Origin: Ceratodon purpureus
Lineage: Eukaryota; Streptophyta; Bryopsida; Pseudoditrichales; Ditrichaceae
NCBI GenBank assembly: GCA_014871385.1
Contig: CM026431.1
Location: forward strand, 13,669,594 to 13,733,593
Length of the DNA: 64,000 bases
Direction of reading: 5' to 3'
Shown here: piece by piece, positions 1 through 15,499 of the stretch
How positions within the stretch are numbered: position 1 is the stretch's first letter
Layout of the letters: every line of letters starts with the position of its first letter
The notes under the pieces: model-generated
Told to the model about the DNA's origin: nothing
The model's database searches: none
What the model saw: only the letters and a program-made list of their open reading frames with translations
Made by a program: the position numbers and the translations under genes

Positions 1-3000
1 TTGTTTTGCATTATTGTACTTTCATTTTTTGGAGTGGATTAAATTATTATACTCTTGAGTTCTTTTCTGAGTTTAATGTGTTTGGAGGAATTGATATTTT
101 GTTGTTTTAAAAGATATATATGTTTTTTTTAAATTGGAGAACTTGAATCTCAAGATAATTCTCACTTGGATGAAACAACTTTTCAAAAGATGCATTCTAA
201 AAGATTGGACTATGGTAATAACCATTATTGGCAGTTATTCGGAATTTTGGCATTTTGGATTGAAATTGGTAGTCTAATAAATTTTTTAATGGCCACTTGG
301 ATACATGCGGTAAAATATTGTTTTTGAATAGTCTTGTTAAATCAATAATTTTTATTGCTAAAAATTTGTCACAAATAGTTGAAAATATGTTACATATGGA
401 TTTCAAATATCTCTTTAAAGAAAATTAATATTTGATTATAATTTGATTCATAAAGATTGAGTTTTTGGTTTCAAATTTGATGGGAAAAATATCTATAACA
501 GCATTGATGAATTTAATCATAAATATAGATTTTAAAATTTTAAATCTAAAATTTATATGTATATATCAATATCTAATTCTTAGAAAATTCACCTACTTTT
601 AATTGAAATTTTGATTTATTTCTTTCATGATTTTAAATAAATAAATCTAATTTAAATTTAGATTTATTTTTCAATGGAACATGAAATCTTCTATATCAAA
701 ATATGTGTTTGATTATTATAAAGAACAAGTTGGATTTATAAAACTTTCCTACATAAATATGTGGTAAATGCTACATAAAAACTAAGCATGTACTATACTA
801 GAATATATAAATAGAAATAAAAATGATTCATGGTTTTCATTGAAAATTAAACAAGGATCTTTACATGAATCATGATTTTAAAAACAATATTTTAATATTT
901 TATAGCATTTTAAATAAATTTCAAAATTCTATGTTAAACAAATATACAATATTCTATATTTCATTGCACATTTTTTACAAAAGAATTACAAACACGTTAG
1001 TAAAAATCTAGTCTATAAACTACTTTAGTGTTTTAATCTTATTTAATGACTATGGTTTTTTAGTGATTTAAGAATAAAACATCAAATTCTACTAAAAATA
1101 TATATAGAAGACAAAGTCATTTTTAGATAATTTATGAATTTTTTTATAATTTTTTAAAAAATAATTAATATTTTATTAAAAATGTATTCATCTTAACTTT
1201 AAAAAAAAATTAAAAAAAAATATTGTTCATTTCTATACTTAGTATTGATATACAATCAATTGAAATAATTAACAGCAATCTCTCAAATAATGATACATTT
1301 AGCTTCATAAAACTCAAATTATACTTGTCATTTCATTCATTTAATGCACTTATTTTTTTAAATAGTACATCAATCTAACTATATATATATATATATATTT
1401 ATTTACATTTAGAATTTGATATTTAGGTGCTGTTATATTGATTAAATTATGAAATTTATGACAATTAAAGAATCTCTATTTTTTTACTACATTTTGTATA
1501 TTTAATGCATACCAACTTATCAAAAATAAACATTGTTCTCCTAACTTGTCTTTTCATATTACACTACTTTCTACTCAAATTTGTATTTAATCTTTTAATT
1601 TTAAAATAGTTTTTGTTTTCAGACGTAAGCTCATTTGTAAATAATTTTAGATCATTTGAGGTTTTTTTGTGGATAGTATAATTTTGCCAATAAAAAAATC
1701 TAAAAGTTTAATTATAGCATTTTTTTCTTCACACAATTAGAATTAGGATAAATTTTGTATTTATGATATAATTCTAACATTTGAAATCATAAAAATATCT
1801 ATTATATTTTATATCAATTAAAAAGAGAAATAAAAATATATATTTATATGCATAAATATATATTAAAAGTACATACATATATAAGCCTATATATTTATTT
1901 TTTATTTTTTTGTGTACTTTTATGTTTTAAATAATTAATCCATAAAATGTAAATAAAATTCATTAATATCAAATTTACGAATTTTTTACTATTTTATGTT
2001 TTAAATCTATGCAGTAGAGAAAAGTAGTTTTTAAAATACAATCAAATATCATTATTTAGTGGAATGTTATTGTTATGGATAGTAAGTTTATTGTTTAAAT
2101 ATCTAAGGACAAGTATTAGTAAGAAAAGACTTAAAATGACAATTTATTTGTCTGAAGGGTAATGTAGTTCCATGTGTGCACACTATAGTTTTTTCAAAAC
2201 AACTAGTATGGATGCAAGAAATGCAAATGTTTAAAAATCTTTGTCTAATTGTACTTTACTTTCCACATATATGCTGCAAACATATGTCCAGTAACAAGGA
2301 AGCATGGGCTTTATATTGTCCTCTTACCAAATAAAACCTCCAACTCTTTCTACCCTAACTTGTTTAAGAAAGCATAACAAACAATCTTGTGGACTAGTAG
2401 TCTTCACTTTCTTAATTGTAAAAATATTGTGGACCAAAAATCTTCACTTTCTCATAGTCTTGCGGACTAGTAGTCTTTACTTCACTATGTGTATGTTGTA
2501 AAAATTGTCTTTCATAATGTTGCACTTAAAGGTTCTTTAATTGTTATATTCTTAGTCTATAATGGATCATCTTTCTAAATACTATTGTGTTAATTTCTTT
2601 AAAACATCTTAAAATTTACATAACTATATATAAGGGAAAGTCAATTATTTGTGCAGCAGTTCACCATGTTAAAAAAAGTCTCTCAATCATCTATGCATGA
2701 TTTTATAAGATTAAAAACCTTTCTATTAATTTTCTATTTTTGCTTTAGATGCCAATCCATAAATCACTTCAATTTATCAATTAATGAATTCAACAAATTG
2801 TATCATGATGCATATATTAAACCAGATAACCTTGTGATTGAACACAATCTTTAGAATGTGTTTCACATACAATTACTAAAAATCATAGCATATATTTTTA
2901 CTCAACTATAAAATACTAAACAACTAGTCCCTCATGACGCTCTTTGTGTACATAGGCAAACAGTTTTGTTTTCTCCTTTTGTCACATCATTCTCACAACA

Positions 3001-3480
3001 ACATTAAAATTTTATCAGCATTGTATTTAAATTTAAAAATAAAAATAAAAATGATTCATCATATTTTAGCTACTATAGCTTCATTTATCAATTGACTCAT
3101 CCTACTTAAACATTTTGTCTAAAATTCTGAATTAATGAAAGATTTTTAGTAATTTTTGTTGGCTTCTAAAGTATTGCAATTTCAAACAAGTATTTGCAAT
3201 TAATTTTACAAGCAATTCATATATTTGCCTATAAAAAATATCTCTAGCAAAGATAATCAATTCAATCAAATGTCTCTAAATTCCAATTTAGAATTGATCT
3301 TAATTTTTATTGTTTGATACTATTTTTAGCTTATTTTACAACTTTCAAAAGCATCAAGAACTACAGTCATTAAATTGCTCAAGTGAAAAAAACCAACATG
3401 GTAAGTAAGGTCAAATTTGATATTCTTGTTAGTTCTAATATATTATTTATAATTTTATGCAAAACATCATTATAGCAAGA
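1..3480. other. AT-rich intergenic spacer
   Basis: I see no gene here. Open frames are short and of low complexity, with no recognisable domain. The stretch contains a short (TA)n run at 1380-1398 and a small degenerate tandem repeat at 2386-2483. Homopolymer A/T runs are frequent, which is typical of plant intergenic DNA. Confidence 0.7.
2386..2483. repeat. Degenerate three-copy tandem repeat, period about 33-40 bp
   Basis: Three imperfect copies start near 2386, 2427 and 2459. The first and third share GGACTAGTAGTCTT followed by an ACTT motif. The middle copy has lost the CTAGTAG core. CTAGTAG also makes a short self-complementary patch. It is a local duplication with no visible coding role. 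Confidence 0.55.
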
Positions 3481-3525
3481 ATATGGGCTTTGCACATGGC
3501 CTCAAATTGGGGCTTTGTGGGGTCC

Positions 3526-3831
3526 CTAATGCAATTCGGCGGGCCTCCACCCCGACGACCCAAGCGAGACTAGTGCATCCTGCGCAAAACGAGCCTTAAG
3601 GGCGTCCCAGAGCTTGGCTGGGCTCTCTTCCGGCAGGTACTGCCAAAGGTAGGGTGGCGGTATCTCATCTTCAGGGTGAAGATCTATGCATGCGTCAAGT
3701 TCCTCTGCGGCTAAGGTTGCTCTAATGTTAAAGCTCCAGTCTGGGTAATTGGAACCGTTGGCCTCTAATGGGTCAAAGATCAAGGGGGCTGTCCGAGTAT
3801 CTCGGCGAGGCTGGTTGGCTTGAGTAGCCAT
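3526..3831 (-). pseudogene. Ty1/copia retrotransposon gag N-terminal fragment
   Basis: The minus-strand frame from the ATG at 3831 gives about 101 residues. It opens with a polar leader, then FDPLEANGSNYPDWSFN (about residues 19-35), the signature of plant Ty1/copia gag proteins (UBN2/DUF4219-like). ESPAKLWDALKARF (about residues 70-83) matches the usual gag motif in which Leu-Trp-x-Ala-Leu follows an acidic linker. In intact gags a longer helical stretch lies between these motifs. Here it is collapsed to a short PEDEIPPP-type linker, so an internal deletion is likely. The rest of gag, the zinc knuckle and pol are absent downstream. The fragment and its flanks (about 3490-3990) are clearly GC-richer than the surroundings, which fits a fairly recent insertion or capture. 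Gag normally builds the virus-like particle of the retrotransposon; this copy cannot. Confidence 0.75.
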
Positions 3832-3839
3832 GGCGATCA

Positions 3840-4060
3840 CTGCTGGCCTACTAATTGTGCTAAGCTGGCTGCCCTATGGGATGGCTCGCTCTCTCTCTCC
3901 TCAAAGTCACACTTCTCACTCTGAAGCTACTTGCTATTTTGAGCGAGGGGAGGAGGGCGGGGGAAGGGAGGGTGGGGGAAAATAAAAATCAGTAAAGACA
4001 AAACATCCCCTAAAAACAAAGCATCCTCCTAAGCCGAAAACACATGGGCGGTAAAGACAA
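3840..4060. other. GC-rich flank of the gag fragment with G-rich tract
   Basis: Upstream of the gag start on the minus strand lies a CT-rich run (3890-3905) and a G-rich, nearly C-free block (about 3939-3980, GGGGAGGAGGGCGGGGG pattern). It may be the leader of the inserted retroelement. It has no open frame with recognisable content. Confidence 0.4.
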
Positions 4061-4090
4061 ATGTGCTGATAATGTGCTGATAATGTGCTA
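4061..4090. repeat. 11-bp tandem repeat, 2.7 copies
   Basis: ATGTGCTGATA is repeated exactly at 4061-4071 and 4072-4082, followed by a partial third copy (ATGTGCTA) at 4083-4090. It sits at the edge where the GC-rich insert returns to AT-rich DNA. Confidence 0.8.
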
Positions 4091-4823
4091 ATCATTGCTA
4101 TGTCTTTGTTGCATGTTCAAACACTTTAATTGAAAGTTTATTAATGTTCACATTCAATTTGATTCCACCTTAAAAAATTGAATTCATTAAAGTCTTTAAA
4201 AAAATTCATTTTATTTAGAGGGAATTGAATATTATTAAATAAATAAATAAATAAATTTTTAATCTAAGAGAAGATTATAATTCATTATTTTATGAAATCA
4301 TTAAATGACCCAAATTTTTTTTAAAAGCAAATTTGTTGATTGAGTAATTGAATGGGCTTCTAGATCTTTTTTGATACATATTAAAATTAAAACTTTTATT
4401 TGGAAATTTATTTTTTGAAAATATTATATTTGTAAATTACACAAAAATAAGCTAAATTATTTAAACATAAATAATTTTTAATTTTACTTTAAAAAATTCC
4501 ATGTGTTTTCTTTATTATGTGTTTTTTGGAAGGCACTTGAACATATTTATGGCACTATCATGAAACAAAAATAATCATGCAACTTGTAAGATTTGTATAA
4601 TGCATAAAAATTCAAATTTTTCCAATTAAAGATGTTAGATTTAAAATATAAAGAATTATGGTGATTTAATATTGACTTGACTAAAATAGACTATGTATAT
4701 TATTTTATTGAAAACATTATCTCATTCATAAATATGCCAAAAAGACTTAAATTCATTTAAAAATGTATTTCTCCAAGGACTTGTGTAAAGATCAATAAAA
4801 GAAAATTAATATCTAATTTTTTC

Positions 4824-4826
<3 letters not shown>

Positions 4827-4899
<73 letters not shown>
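4827..4899. repeat. (TA)n microsatellite, about 73 bp
   Basis: An uninterrupted TA dinucleotide run of about 36 units. It is likely length-polymorphic and able to form a cruciform. Confidence 0.97.
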
Positions 4900-4904
<5 letters not shown>

Positions 4905-7900
4905 AAATAATTTTATACTACAAAAATAAAATGTTGTAAACTGCAATCTTTATATTTTTGTTGTCATCTTTAATAATATACATCTATTATTTTAGTTATG
5001 CAATGAATTCTAAATATAGATTTTTCATTTATTGAATCACATGGATTATTATAGCTTCAAATAATTCAAATTTTCAGAAAACTATTAAAATTAAGCTCAC
5101 GATCATTTACATTACAAAAACAAATGGTGTTAGTCCATCTGTTTGTCGACTAACAAAAATGTACTACATAAGTGAACATACAATATAGCCGTAGTAAGTT
5201 TAAAATTGAAAGGTTTCAATTGGTGTTACTGAATTTATAAGTGTTGATTGTTTCGAATTTTTTAAATGTCTTGCACATCTTTTAGACAATTTGTCTATTT
5301 CACATGATGCTTTAAATAATGCCTCTGAAAATATAGAGTGACAAGCTTTACGCCGAGTTTCAAGTAAGAATTACTAATGATGAGAGTTTTTGCTTCGCCA
5401 CTATTTTGAAATTTCATTTGTTAAAATTTGTGTTAGTTTAATCTCCAGTGAGATTTTTATCACCCGACAATTCTAAGGTGACTAAGGATCTCTTCCTTAT
5501 TTGCTTAACCTTATGATAATTTTTTTACTATAGATCTTTAATTTTTCAAAAAATAATAATAAAATAAATAATCTTTAATTTATATAAAACATAGATGATT
5601 TCTTTCAACTCTAGCAAGGTGATTAAAATTAAACAGCTTTATAATGTTATATTTTTCTTTCAATATGGAAAAGATTTTTTTATTTTTTTATTTATTTTTT
5701 CTTGTATAATCTCAAAAACGACTATACTAATTACTTATATATTACATTTGATAGACAATATAACGATATATTATTTCTATACAAACAACTTAAATCATTG
5801 AAAGAATTACATTCATTAATCGTGCATCATTTAGTTTGCTTTCAACACAAAATCATATTTTTTAGATATCAAATGTGTTTACAAGTAACCGCATTTGGTT
5901 TACAATATTTAGAAGTGTGTCTTGTCAATCGATATATTTACAAGACCTATATACTCCAAAATGTATATATAGGCTATATGATGTGCAACTAAGTTGTTCA
6001 CAAATATACTTTGATATCAAATGTATTTACAACCATCAAATTTAATAGTGATGCATTTGCCATTTGGCATACTAAACCTTAGTTTTTGAAATAATGAGGC
6101 GAGGGTCCGGACTTTATGATGACGGATTGAAGTTTACTCTTAACACTTTACAACTTGTTCAAATGCACTTGAAACCGAGAACAAAGACACTTAAGGAGAA
6201 ATCACTTACAATACATCAATTAATTAAGCACCTTGGCATAATCTTATCAAGTTAACTTAGTCATTTGTTTTAATTGAATTTAAATCCGAAATTTATGCTT
6301 TCCAGTTCCTTATAACTATTGTAGTATTATTGTTTTAAATGATGCTCATTCAACGCCGCCATTGCATATTGTAGATTTTTTCATCCTTTATTGTTGCCTT
6401 TTTATTGCAACGTCATATAAGTAGCTCTATAATTATAACAATTCATCATGATAATTGAATTTATCATTTGATTGATCTACACTTCAATTATTAGTGCAAC
6501 ACACAAATTTAACAACCTCACGCATATTCATTAAATATTAAATAATCACCATTTAAAAAAACAAAAAGTGATTGTGGCCTCATTTTATTGATTTGAATAA
6601 CAATGTTGTTTCTTATTGTAAGGAATATTGCAACATGGCTGAAGATTCATTCAAGCAATAACTAGAGTGTAATTATTTAAACAACACCGACTCAATCCTC
6701 ATTGCGGACATTTCATCAAGTCATTAGCTAAGTAGAAATGAGTTAGAGACAACCTCCATTTACCACTGAAGCAAGTACAATCACCAACAATTAATCAACA
6801 AGGTCATGAAATTTGCTTTAAAAATTGTTCAATAAGTGCTCTTAATTAGTTCCATCTTCATTATTGGACATTACAATTAATTGTTTTGTAGATACACATG
6901 AAGTTTTATAATTAGTACGTTGCAAAAGTAATGGGTATAATGTCAATTGAACATGTCGTATAAAAAACAAAAAATATAAACATCCTTAAATCAATAGTTA
7001 ATATATTAATATATCTCTTTTAGTAAACAATAGTTTAAAAATATGAACCCCTTTTTGTTTAAAAAATAATGCAATTGATGTCTTCAGTTCAAAAAAAACT
7101 TTAAATTTGTAATTGTCATTTGAATTATACATATTTTTTCTTTAGAAAATGTAAGTTTAACATAATGTATATTTTCAAATAATAAAATTTTAAAATTTAC
7201 TATAGATATGAAAAATGAAATGTTTTAAGATCATATAACTGTTAGTATTCTAATTTAATTTTTATTGCATTAAATACAAAGATTTTGAAATAATATTATA
7301 TATATTTTTATTTTTTCTTTAATTTTTTTGCTTTAAAATTAAATTATTGATTCGTTTTTTTTAAAAGTATTTGATTTCTATTTTATTTTTTAAACTATTT
7401 AAAAGAAACTAGATTCTTAAATGACATGTTGGCCATTGCATATCATTGACGCCTTCAGCACCAAAATGTAATCATCTTATAAATAAATATGAAACCTTTA
7501 CAATAAAAATATAAAATTGATGCATCATTCTATCTAGATATTTTTTTCAAATACAAAGTAGTAACACTTCCTAAGTTGTTGAAACTATATGATCATTATT
7601 TTGATTACTTTTATAAAGTATCTAGAATAACATAAATTGTCATAATGGGCCACATTTATTTTTTCATTGTCACAATTGGCCACATTTTATAACTTTAATT
7701 GAAACTCCTATAATTTGATTTCTATATGGCATTGTAAAATAAATGACACAATTAAAAAAATCCTTTACATCTATTTCATTGAGGTATTTTTGTATATGAA
7801 CAAAATTAAATATTCCCCAAAAATACATTATACTAGAAAATAAAAACTTTATGTTCTATCTTATCTGATATTGAAATTTCTGTGGTCAAGAAAAAAATTA

Positions 7901-7931
7901 TAAATGCACGTTAAATGTATTTTTTGTAAAA

Positions 7932-7937
<6 letters not shown>

Positions 7938-7966
<29 letters not shown>
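7938..7966. repeat. (AT)n microsatellite, about 29 bp
   Basis: A pure AT run about 80 bp before the longer AT tract at 8045. Confidence 0.95.
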
Positions 7967-7968
<2 letters not shown>

Positions 7969-8042
7969 AGAATTCCATGATGTATCAAAAAAAAATTCAT
8001 TCATTATTAAATTAATAATCAAATATTTGAATATTATGTTTG

Positions 8043-8150
<108 letters not shown>

Positions 8151-8344
8151 CAATTTTTAAGGTTTTTAAGATTTAAAAAAAGAATTCATGAATGCATTTA
8201 TATTGCACATTATGTGAAGGTATACAACATCATATAATAAGAAGATTTTGTTAAAAAGATACATTTGAAAGTAATTGAGGAATTTCAAACAAATAAATAG
8301 CCCTTCAAGTAGTAAAAAAGGTCACATGTTTTGAAAAAGAACAC

Positions 8345-9345
8345 ATAAATTAGGTTTCATGAAAGGTTTCTTGAAGTATTGGCTTGTAATAGATGGACGA
8401 ACACCATTCTTTTTATAGTGTAAAAATTTAAGGCCCAAAATTTGAAGGAGGTATTAGACTGAGTAGAGTTAATTGATGGAAATATGTTCTTATCAAGCCT
8501 ACAATTCTGGAATCTAGCCTTATGCATAATTCCGGTGGACGGGGTCAATTATGCTAGAATACTATGTCAGTCAAATTCCACATACACCTTTTTTATTCTA
8601 TGTTGGCTAATAGGCTTCCTCTTAAGCTTTGCTGTAGGCACTTGAATTTGACTACTGAAGACTATGAAGTGAGAAACATCATATTTTAGACCATATAAGA
8701 GGTTTAGCAGAGATAAACAATTTAATAGGATGGGCATGTACCTCAGAAGTATGGCTAAGTGAAGCACCACATATACCGGCAATCGAGTTAGGATCAACAA
8801 GATCAACAACAATCCGCTAATCAATTGGATCTTTTAAAAAACGCCTTGGTTGTGCCATTGTGGAAGTGTTTGTATTGAACAAAGTATGTAAGCTCAATTC
8901 TCATGGCTATACATTAATTTTTGAAATGATATGACCTAAACTTTTTTGCATTGTCTGTAAGTTATGTTCTCAAAAGAAATTTGGGGTGGTGGATTCTGAA
9001 CTTAATAAGCATTCCAAGGAACTCTGCAAATACTTTATTTTTTATGCTTAGCAATGAAGCGTCAAAGTGTATACGTAATGCATCCACTCGGACCATGAAG
9101 TACTTGAATGACCCGGATGCAAGTATAACATGATTACAGATGTCTTTGAGAAGGCGGTGAAGCCATGAAGATAGTTTTGTAGGCAACTTCTAACATGAAG
9201 GTCTCTTAATTAGCTTGCTATGTGCATATGCGCTACAAACTCCAACTTTGTTGACATTCCCATGGCATACCTCGTGGCCCAAAAATAAAAATTATCTACC
9301 TAAACATCATGGTTCGAGGATGACCGATTCGGCTATGCCACAACC
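8345..9345 (-). pseudogene. Decayed Ty1/copia pol remnant (GAG-pre-integrase and integrase)
   Basis: Read on the minus strand, the order from 9343 downward is that of a copia polyprotein. LWHSRIGHPR (9343-9299) is the GAG-pre-integrase motif. GSFKYFMVRVDA and following residues (frame 9186-8962) match the integrase core around its second acidic residue. A degraded HNG-x-A-x-A-F-K-R-like stretch lies near 8830-8890. DVSHFIVFSSQIQVP (frame 8821-8567) matches the integrase C-terminal region usually written VSHLRVFG. A further piece at 8548-8357 matches the PxTGxxxxARFxxCxFDExxFPS region just before reverse transcriptase. The reading frame changes several times and stops intervene, so nothing functional can be made. 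Part of the integrase core around the catalytic Glu is missing near 8830-8960. No reverse transcriptase, RNase H or LTR pair was found in the flanks. The copia gag fragment at 3.5 kb is on the same strand but lies 5 kb past the 3' side, so it is not the gag of this copy. Confidence 0.8.
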
Positions 9346-9499
9346 CAACCTTCTGGGGTACATCTGTGGAGCCCGTAGGTCTTGATGAAGCTTCACTCTA
9401 AGGATATGAAAGCTTACTTGCAAGTGATGTTTTAAGTTCCGAGTTAGTCCCATTTGTATTAGGCAACTCAATATACATTTATCCAATACATTTCACATC

Positions 9500-9790
9500 A
9501 TTACCATAACACCATAGTAGTTTCGTCACATGGTGAACAAATATTTATATTTTTTGGAAAAAAATACTTTGCTTTCCAAAAACTAAATTTCTCAAAAATC
9601 GTTTTATTGCAAAAAATAGGTAAAATTGACCTTAAATGGCTTAGAAATAACAAAATATGACAAAAACTAATTTCTTCTATTTTCGTTTTCAATCTTCATA
9701 ATTTTCCAATTTACACATCTTTTATTTTAGAAATTATTTTTGGACGAACCTGCTATGATACTACGGTTACCACAGTCAAAAAATGGTTGG
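9500..9790. repeat. Unclassified repeat fragment related to 40735-40990
   Basis: The stretch TTTATATTTTTTGGAAAAA near 9541-9560 and its A/T-rich flank parallel 40758-40780. Both are followed about 170-200 bp later by a TTTTAGAA-TT-TTTATGGA/TTTTTGGA-like block and CTTGCTA/CCTGCTA. The similarity is diffuse, so this is an old dispersed repeat of unknown class. Confidence 0.3.
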
Positions 9791-10505
9791 AAGTCTTTTG
9801 GAAAGAAGTAGGTTTGAAACGGGCACATCCTCATGTTCATCAACCAGATAACATTATTGCCTTTTGACCAGACTTGCAACTGAGGCAAGAATGAAGGCAT
9901 GGAATGCTCACAGCAGCAAACTTTGCCCCTCTGGAATACTAACTCATGTCAGAGTTGTCAGAAGTGTCATAGTTGAAGTCAGTCTGTCCGTATTATGGCC
10001 ATGTGTGTTTCCCAAGCAAGAATATACTCAATATCCTAGTCAGACTCATGGTGACTTACAAAATTAACTCTAGTGTAATATTTTAGTTTTTTTGAGGGAC
10101 ACTAGGGTCATTAGATTATTTTGACTTTTTGATGTTTCATAATTTGGAAAATAATATTTTTATGTTGACAAAGTTGATTGTGAATTATAAAGATTAATTT
10201 CATGGTTTAGGACTATGTCCTTCCTCTTAAGGACTATTTGTGGTTTATTTTGTCTCTCATCACATGTTTGGTAACATCTGTACATGCAAATCATCACATG
10301 TAGCAATGTCCCTCTTGACCTCTACAGCTTAGCACAATTATGAATCCAAGACAATAATGCAGTTTGGTTACCTAAAATGTTTTGTGATCCACAATGGTGC
10401 TGTTTGCGTGAGCAGAAGCTGAGTCTTCCCCGGGTATTGGTGGTGTCTGTTATATCCACAGTGGAAATACAGACACACCATGTAACCCACATCCTCTTAT
10501 GGAGA
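9791..10505. other. Spacer, nothing recognised
   Basis: No open frame with family features and no convincing repeat was seen between the retroelement debris and the TTAA element at 10506. Confidence 0.5.
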
Positions 10506-10749
10506 TTAACCCTTAAACGACAATGCGAGCTCCACGGGCTTGGTTTTTTAATTTTGAAGAATCCTGCTTATAACTTAAACTCCATTGCACCAAATGGGGT
10601 TTTCAGAATGTTAAACTGAACACCTTAAAGAGATCTATACCTCTTTAGAATTAAACCAAAATAAATTAAAAGCAGAATTGTGCTTAAAATGGAGTTTAAA
10701 AGAGATTTTGGGTGTGGTATCAGGAAAGCATAAGTCGTTCAAGGGTTAA
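10506..10749. mobile_element. TTAA-bounded miniature inverted-repeat element, 244 bp
   Basis: The left end reads TTAACCCTTAAACGAC (from 10506). The right end read on the other strand is TTAACCCTTGAACGAC (ending at 10749), so 15 of 16 bases match. TTAA at both borders plus a CCC/GGG terminal triplet is the arrangement of piggyBac-type transposons, whose target duplication is TTAA. It has no coding capacity and would be non-autonomous. The first 14 bases are shared with the 359-bp element at 16358, but the interiors differ. It sits about 1.9 kb upstream of the carboxypeptidase gene. Confidence 0.7.
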
Positions 10750-12690
10750 TGTACTTGGGGTAGCTTTTATACCATTGTTTGGAAAGCATGCTCTTGATTC
10801 ATACCAGATTCAAAAAAGAGAATTCTTCCTCCTTACAGCTGTAGATATGGAGACTGAATTGAAAGGACACGGTTGCATCAAACAATCAAAGTGTACTAGA
10901 CTCTATCAACAATCTAAAGACAGATTGTAACTTGGCAGAAGGACTAGGAATGAGAATTGGTGCCTTTACACTTGTTCTGCAAATTTTGCAACACCTCTTC
11001 ACAAGGCAGAAAGCAGCATTGAAAGTAAAGCCTCGGCCTGCTCGGCAATGCTTTCGTTAATCCGGTACCGCACGGAACTGGCTGGAGGTCCCACAGAAAG
11101 GGGTGAGTCTAGGAGCGGTGGCCTACCAAAATGCGGTACAATATTCATTAACAAAATGGCCATGTGTGAATTGGCTCAGGAAAAGAAATTTGGGGTCTTG
11201 AGTGTCCTTCCGAGCTTCCCCACCACCTCAGACTCCTCAGTCTGCTTATCAAGCTTCGGAGGAATGCACAGCTAGCTGTTGACCTATAAAGCTGGTTGCT
11301 GCCACTTGCAAAGTCAAGCTCTGTCACCGAAGAAAGCTTGCTGGCATGCACACCTTATTAAATGAGGATAGCTTTTTCTATTGACTAGGGGGCCACCTAC
11401 CTGAGAAGTGTTCATACATTGTTTTTGTACAGGTGCACCTTGGTGCCAGCTAACTTAACTTCCGGGCTAACTTCTCTTTGCACAAATACCATTTAGTTTC
11501 ATGACTCTTGCTAATTCCATGCAAGGTACTGGTGGTGTGAAGAATAATCATTGCATTTACTATCTGGAGACATTTGGTAATATCATGACCGAAAAATGCT
11601 GTGAATAAGCGGCGAAATGTAGCATATTTTGGGATATATGGTGGAATCGAAGCACTTCGCGGATACATTTTGCTGTATCCGCGAAGTGAGGATTCAGAGA
11701 TCATCTGCTCGGAATAAAGTGAATGATGTGTCATGCATGAGACGTCTCGTGACTCGGTACTGATCAGGATCTAATGAAATCATAATTCACTGGATTCCTG
11801 TTAAAACAAAAACCATTTCTCTGCTCAGAATCAATAATTTTATAAGATATCAAGATTCTTTCAGAGCATATATCACAATTCTGTTGAACTGAAAGGAAAA
11901 CCGTCCTTGTTCCATGGATAGTTCGATCGTCTCACGATGGTGCTGGAAAGCATGCGTAGAAAGCACAATGAGTATGGCTATGCATTTGCATGTTTTGCTT
12001 GTAGAATCCTTGCCACGCAATACTATAAGTTGACCCCAGTTGACCAATAGTTGCATATCGCGATTTCATTCTTTCACACGATATATGTTGTAATCAAGAT
12101 TCTAGCACCACCATGATAGTACTATTTGAGTCAGTGCCATGTCACTCATGCTGCACTTAAAAATACCCAAGACCAAACTTGATTCTTATAAAGTATAGAA
12201 TTGCTCTTATGCTGGCCTCAGAAACGAGGTCGGAGTACTTCTTACAGATCATGACCATGGTGCTGAAACCTGCAGTTACACACCAACTTGTTCAGGGCTG
12301 AGATTGTAGCTCTCCGTGATCCGAAAAGTGTCACGTTTCTTATCCCGGCGCTGGAATTCACACAACTGCTGGCAACTCTGTACTGGCAGATCAATCTACA
12401 TTTACATGTATAAGAACCTGCCAGAAGAGTTCACAGTTTGTGCTCCACATGTTTCCCTGGTTTGTTTTCAAATTGGGCACAGTTTAACTGATATTCTTCT
12501 CTCCTTAGAACGTCTAGGGGTGCACATCAGGGTGGAAGAAACTTACGAAGTCTCAAATTGGTTGCTTCTTCTCAGTTTTTTGCAGCGTATGCCTAGACAA
12601 TTCATTTGCGGCGATTCCAGATAGCCTTAGTTATGAGTACAGCTCTTACACGCCTAGTATAAAGTCCTGAAGTCTAAAACCTGTGAGAGC
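10750..12690. other. Upstream region of the carboxypeptidase gene
   Basis: The DNA is less AT-rich than the spacers on the left. Several open frames of 60-100 codons occur on both strands but none has a recognisable domain, most overlap one another, and I do not call any. The one structured feature is the hairpin at 11653-11688. A TATAAA at 12658 lies only 39 bp before the start codon and would give a very short leader, so I do not assign it as the TATA box. Confidence 0.5.
11653..11688. repeat. Perfect 15-bp hairpin with 6-nt loop
   Basis: CACTTCGCGGATACA (11653-11667) and its exact complement (11674-11688) flank TTTTGC. The stem includes a TTCGCGG core. It lies in non-coding DNA about 1 kb before the carboxypeptidase start. 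Confidence 0.9.
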
Positions 12691-12696
12691 TGATTG

Positions 12697-15499
<2,803 letters not shown>

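Noticed and set aside
9301..9320. GGTTCGAGGATGAC considered as a tRNA T-arm
   Set aside because: No matching acceptor or anticodon arms nearby; it belongs to the copia LWH..GHP motif on the minus strand.
12658..12663. TATAAA before the carboxypeptidase start
   Set aside because: Only 39 bp separate it from the ATG, which would leave a leader of a few bases; it may be coincidental.
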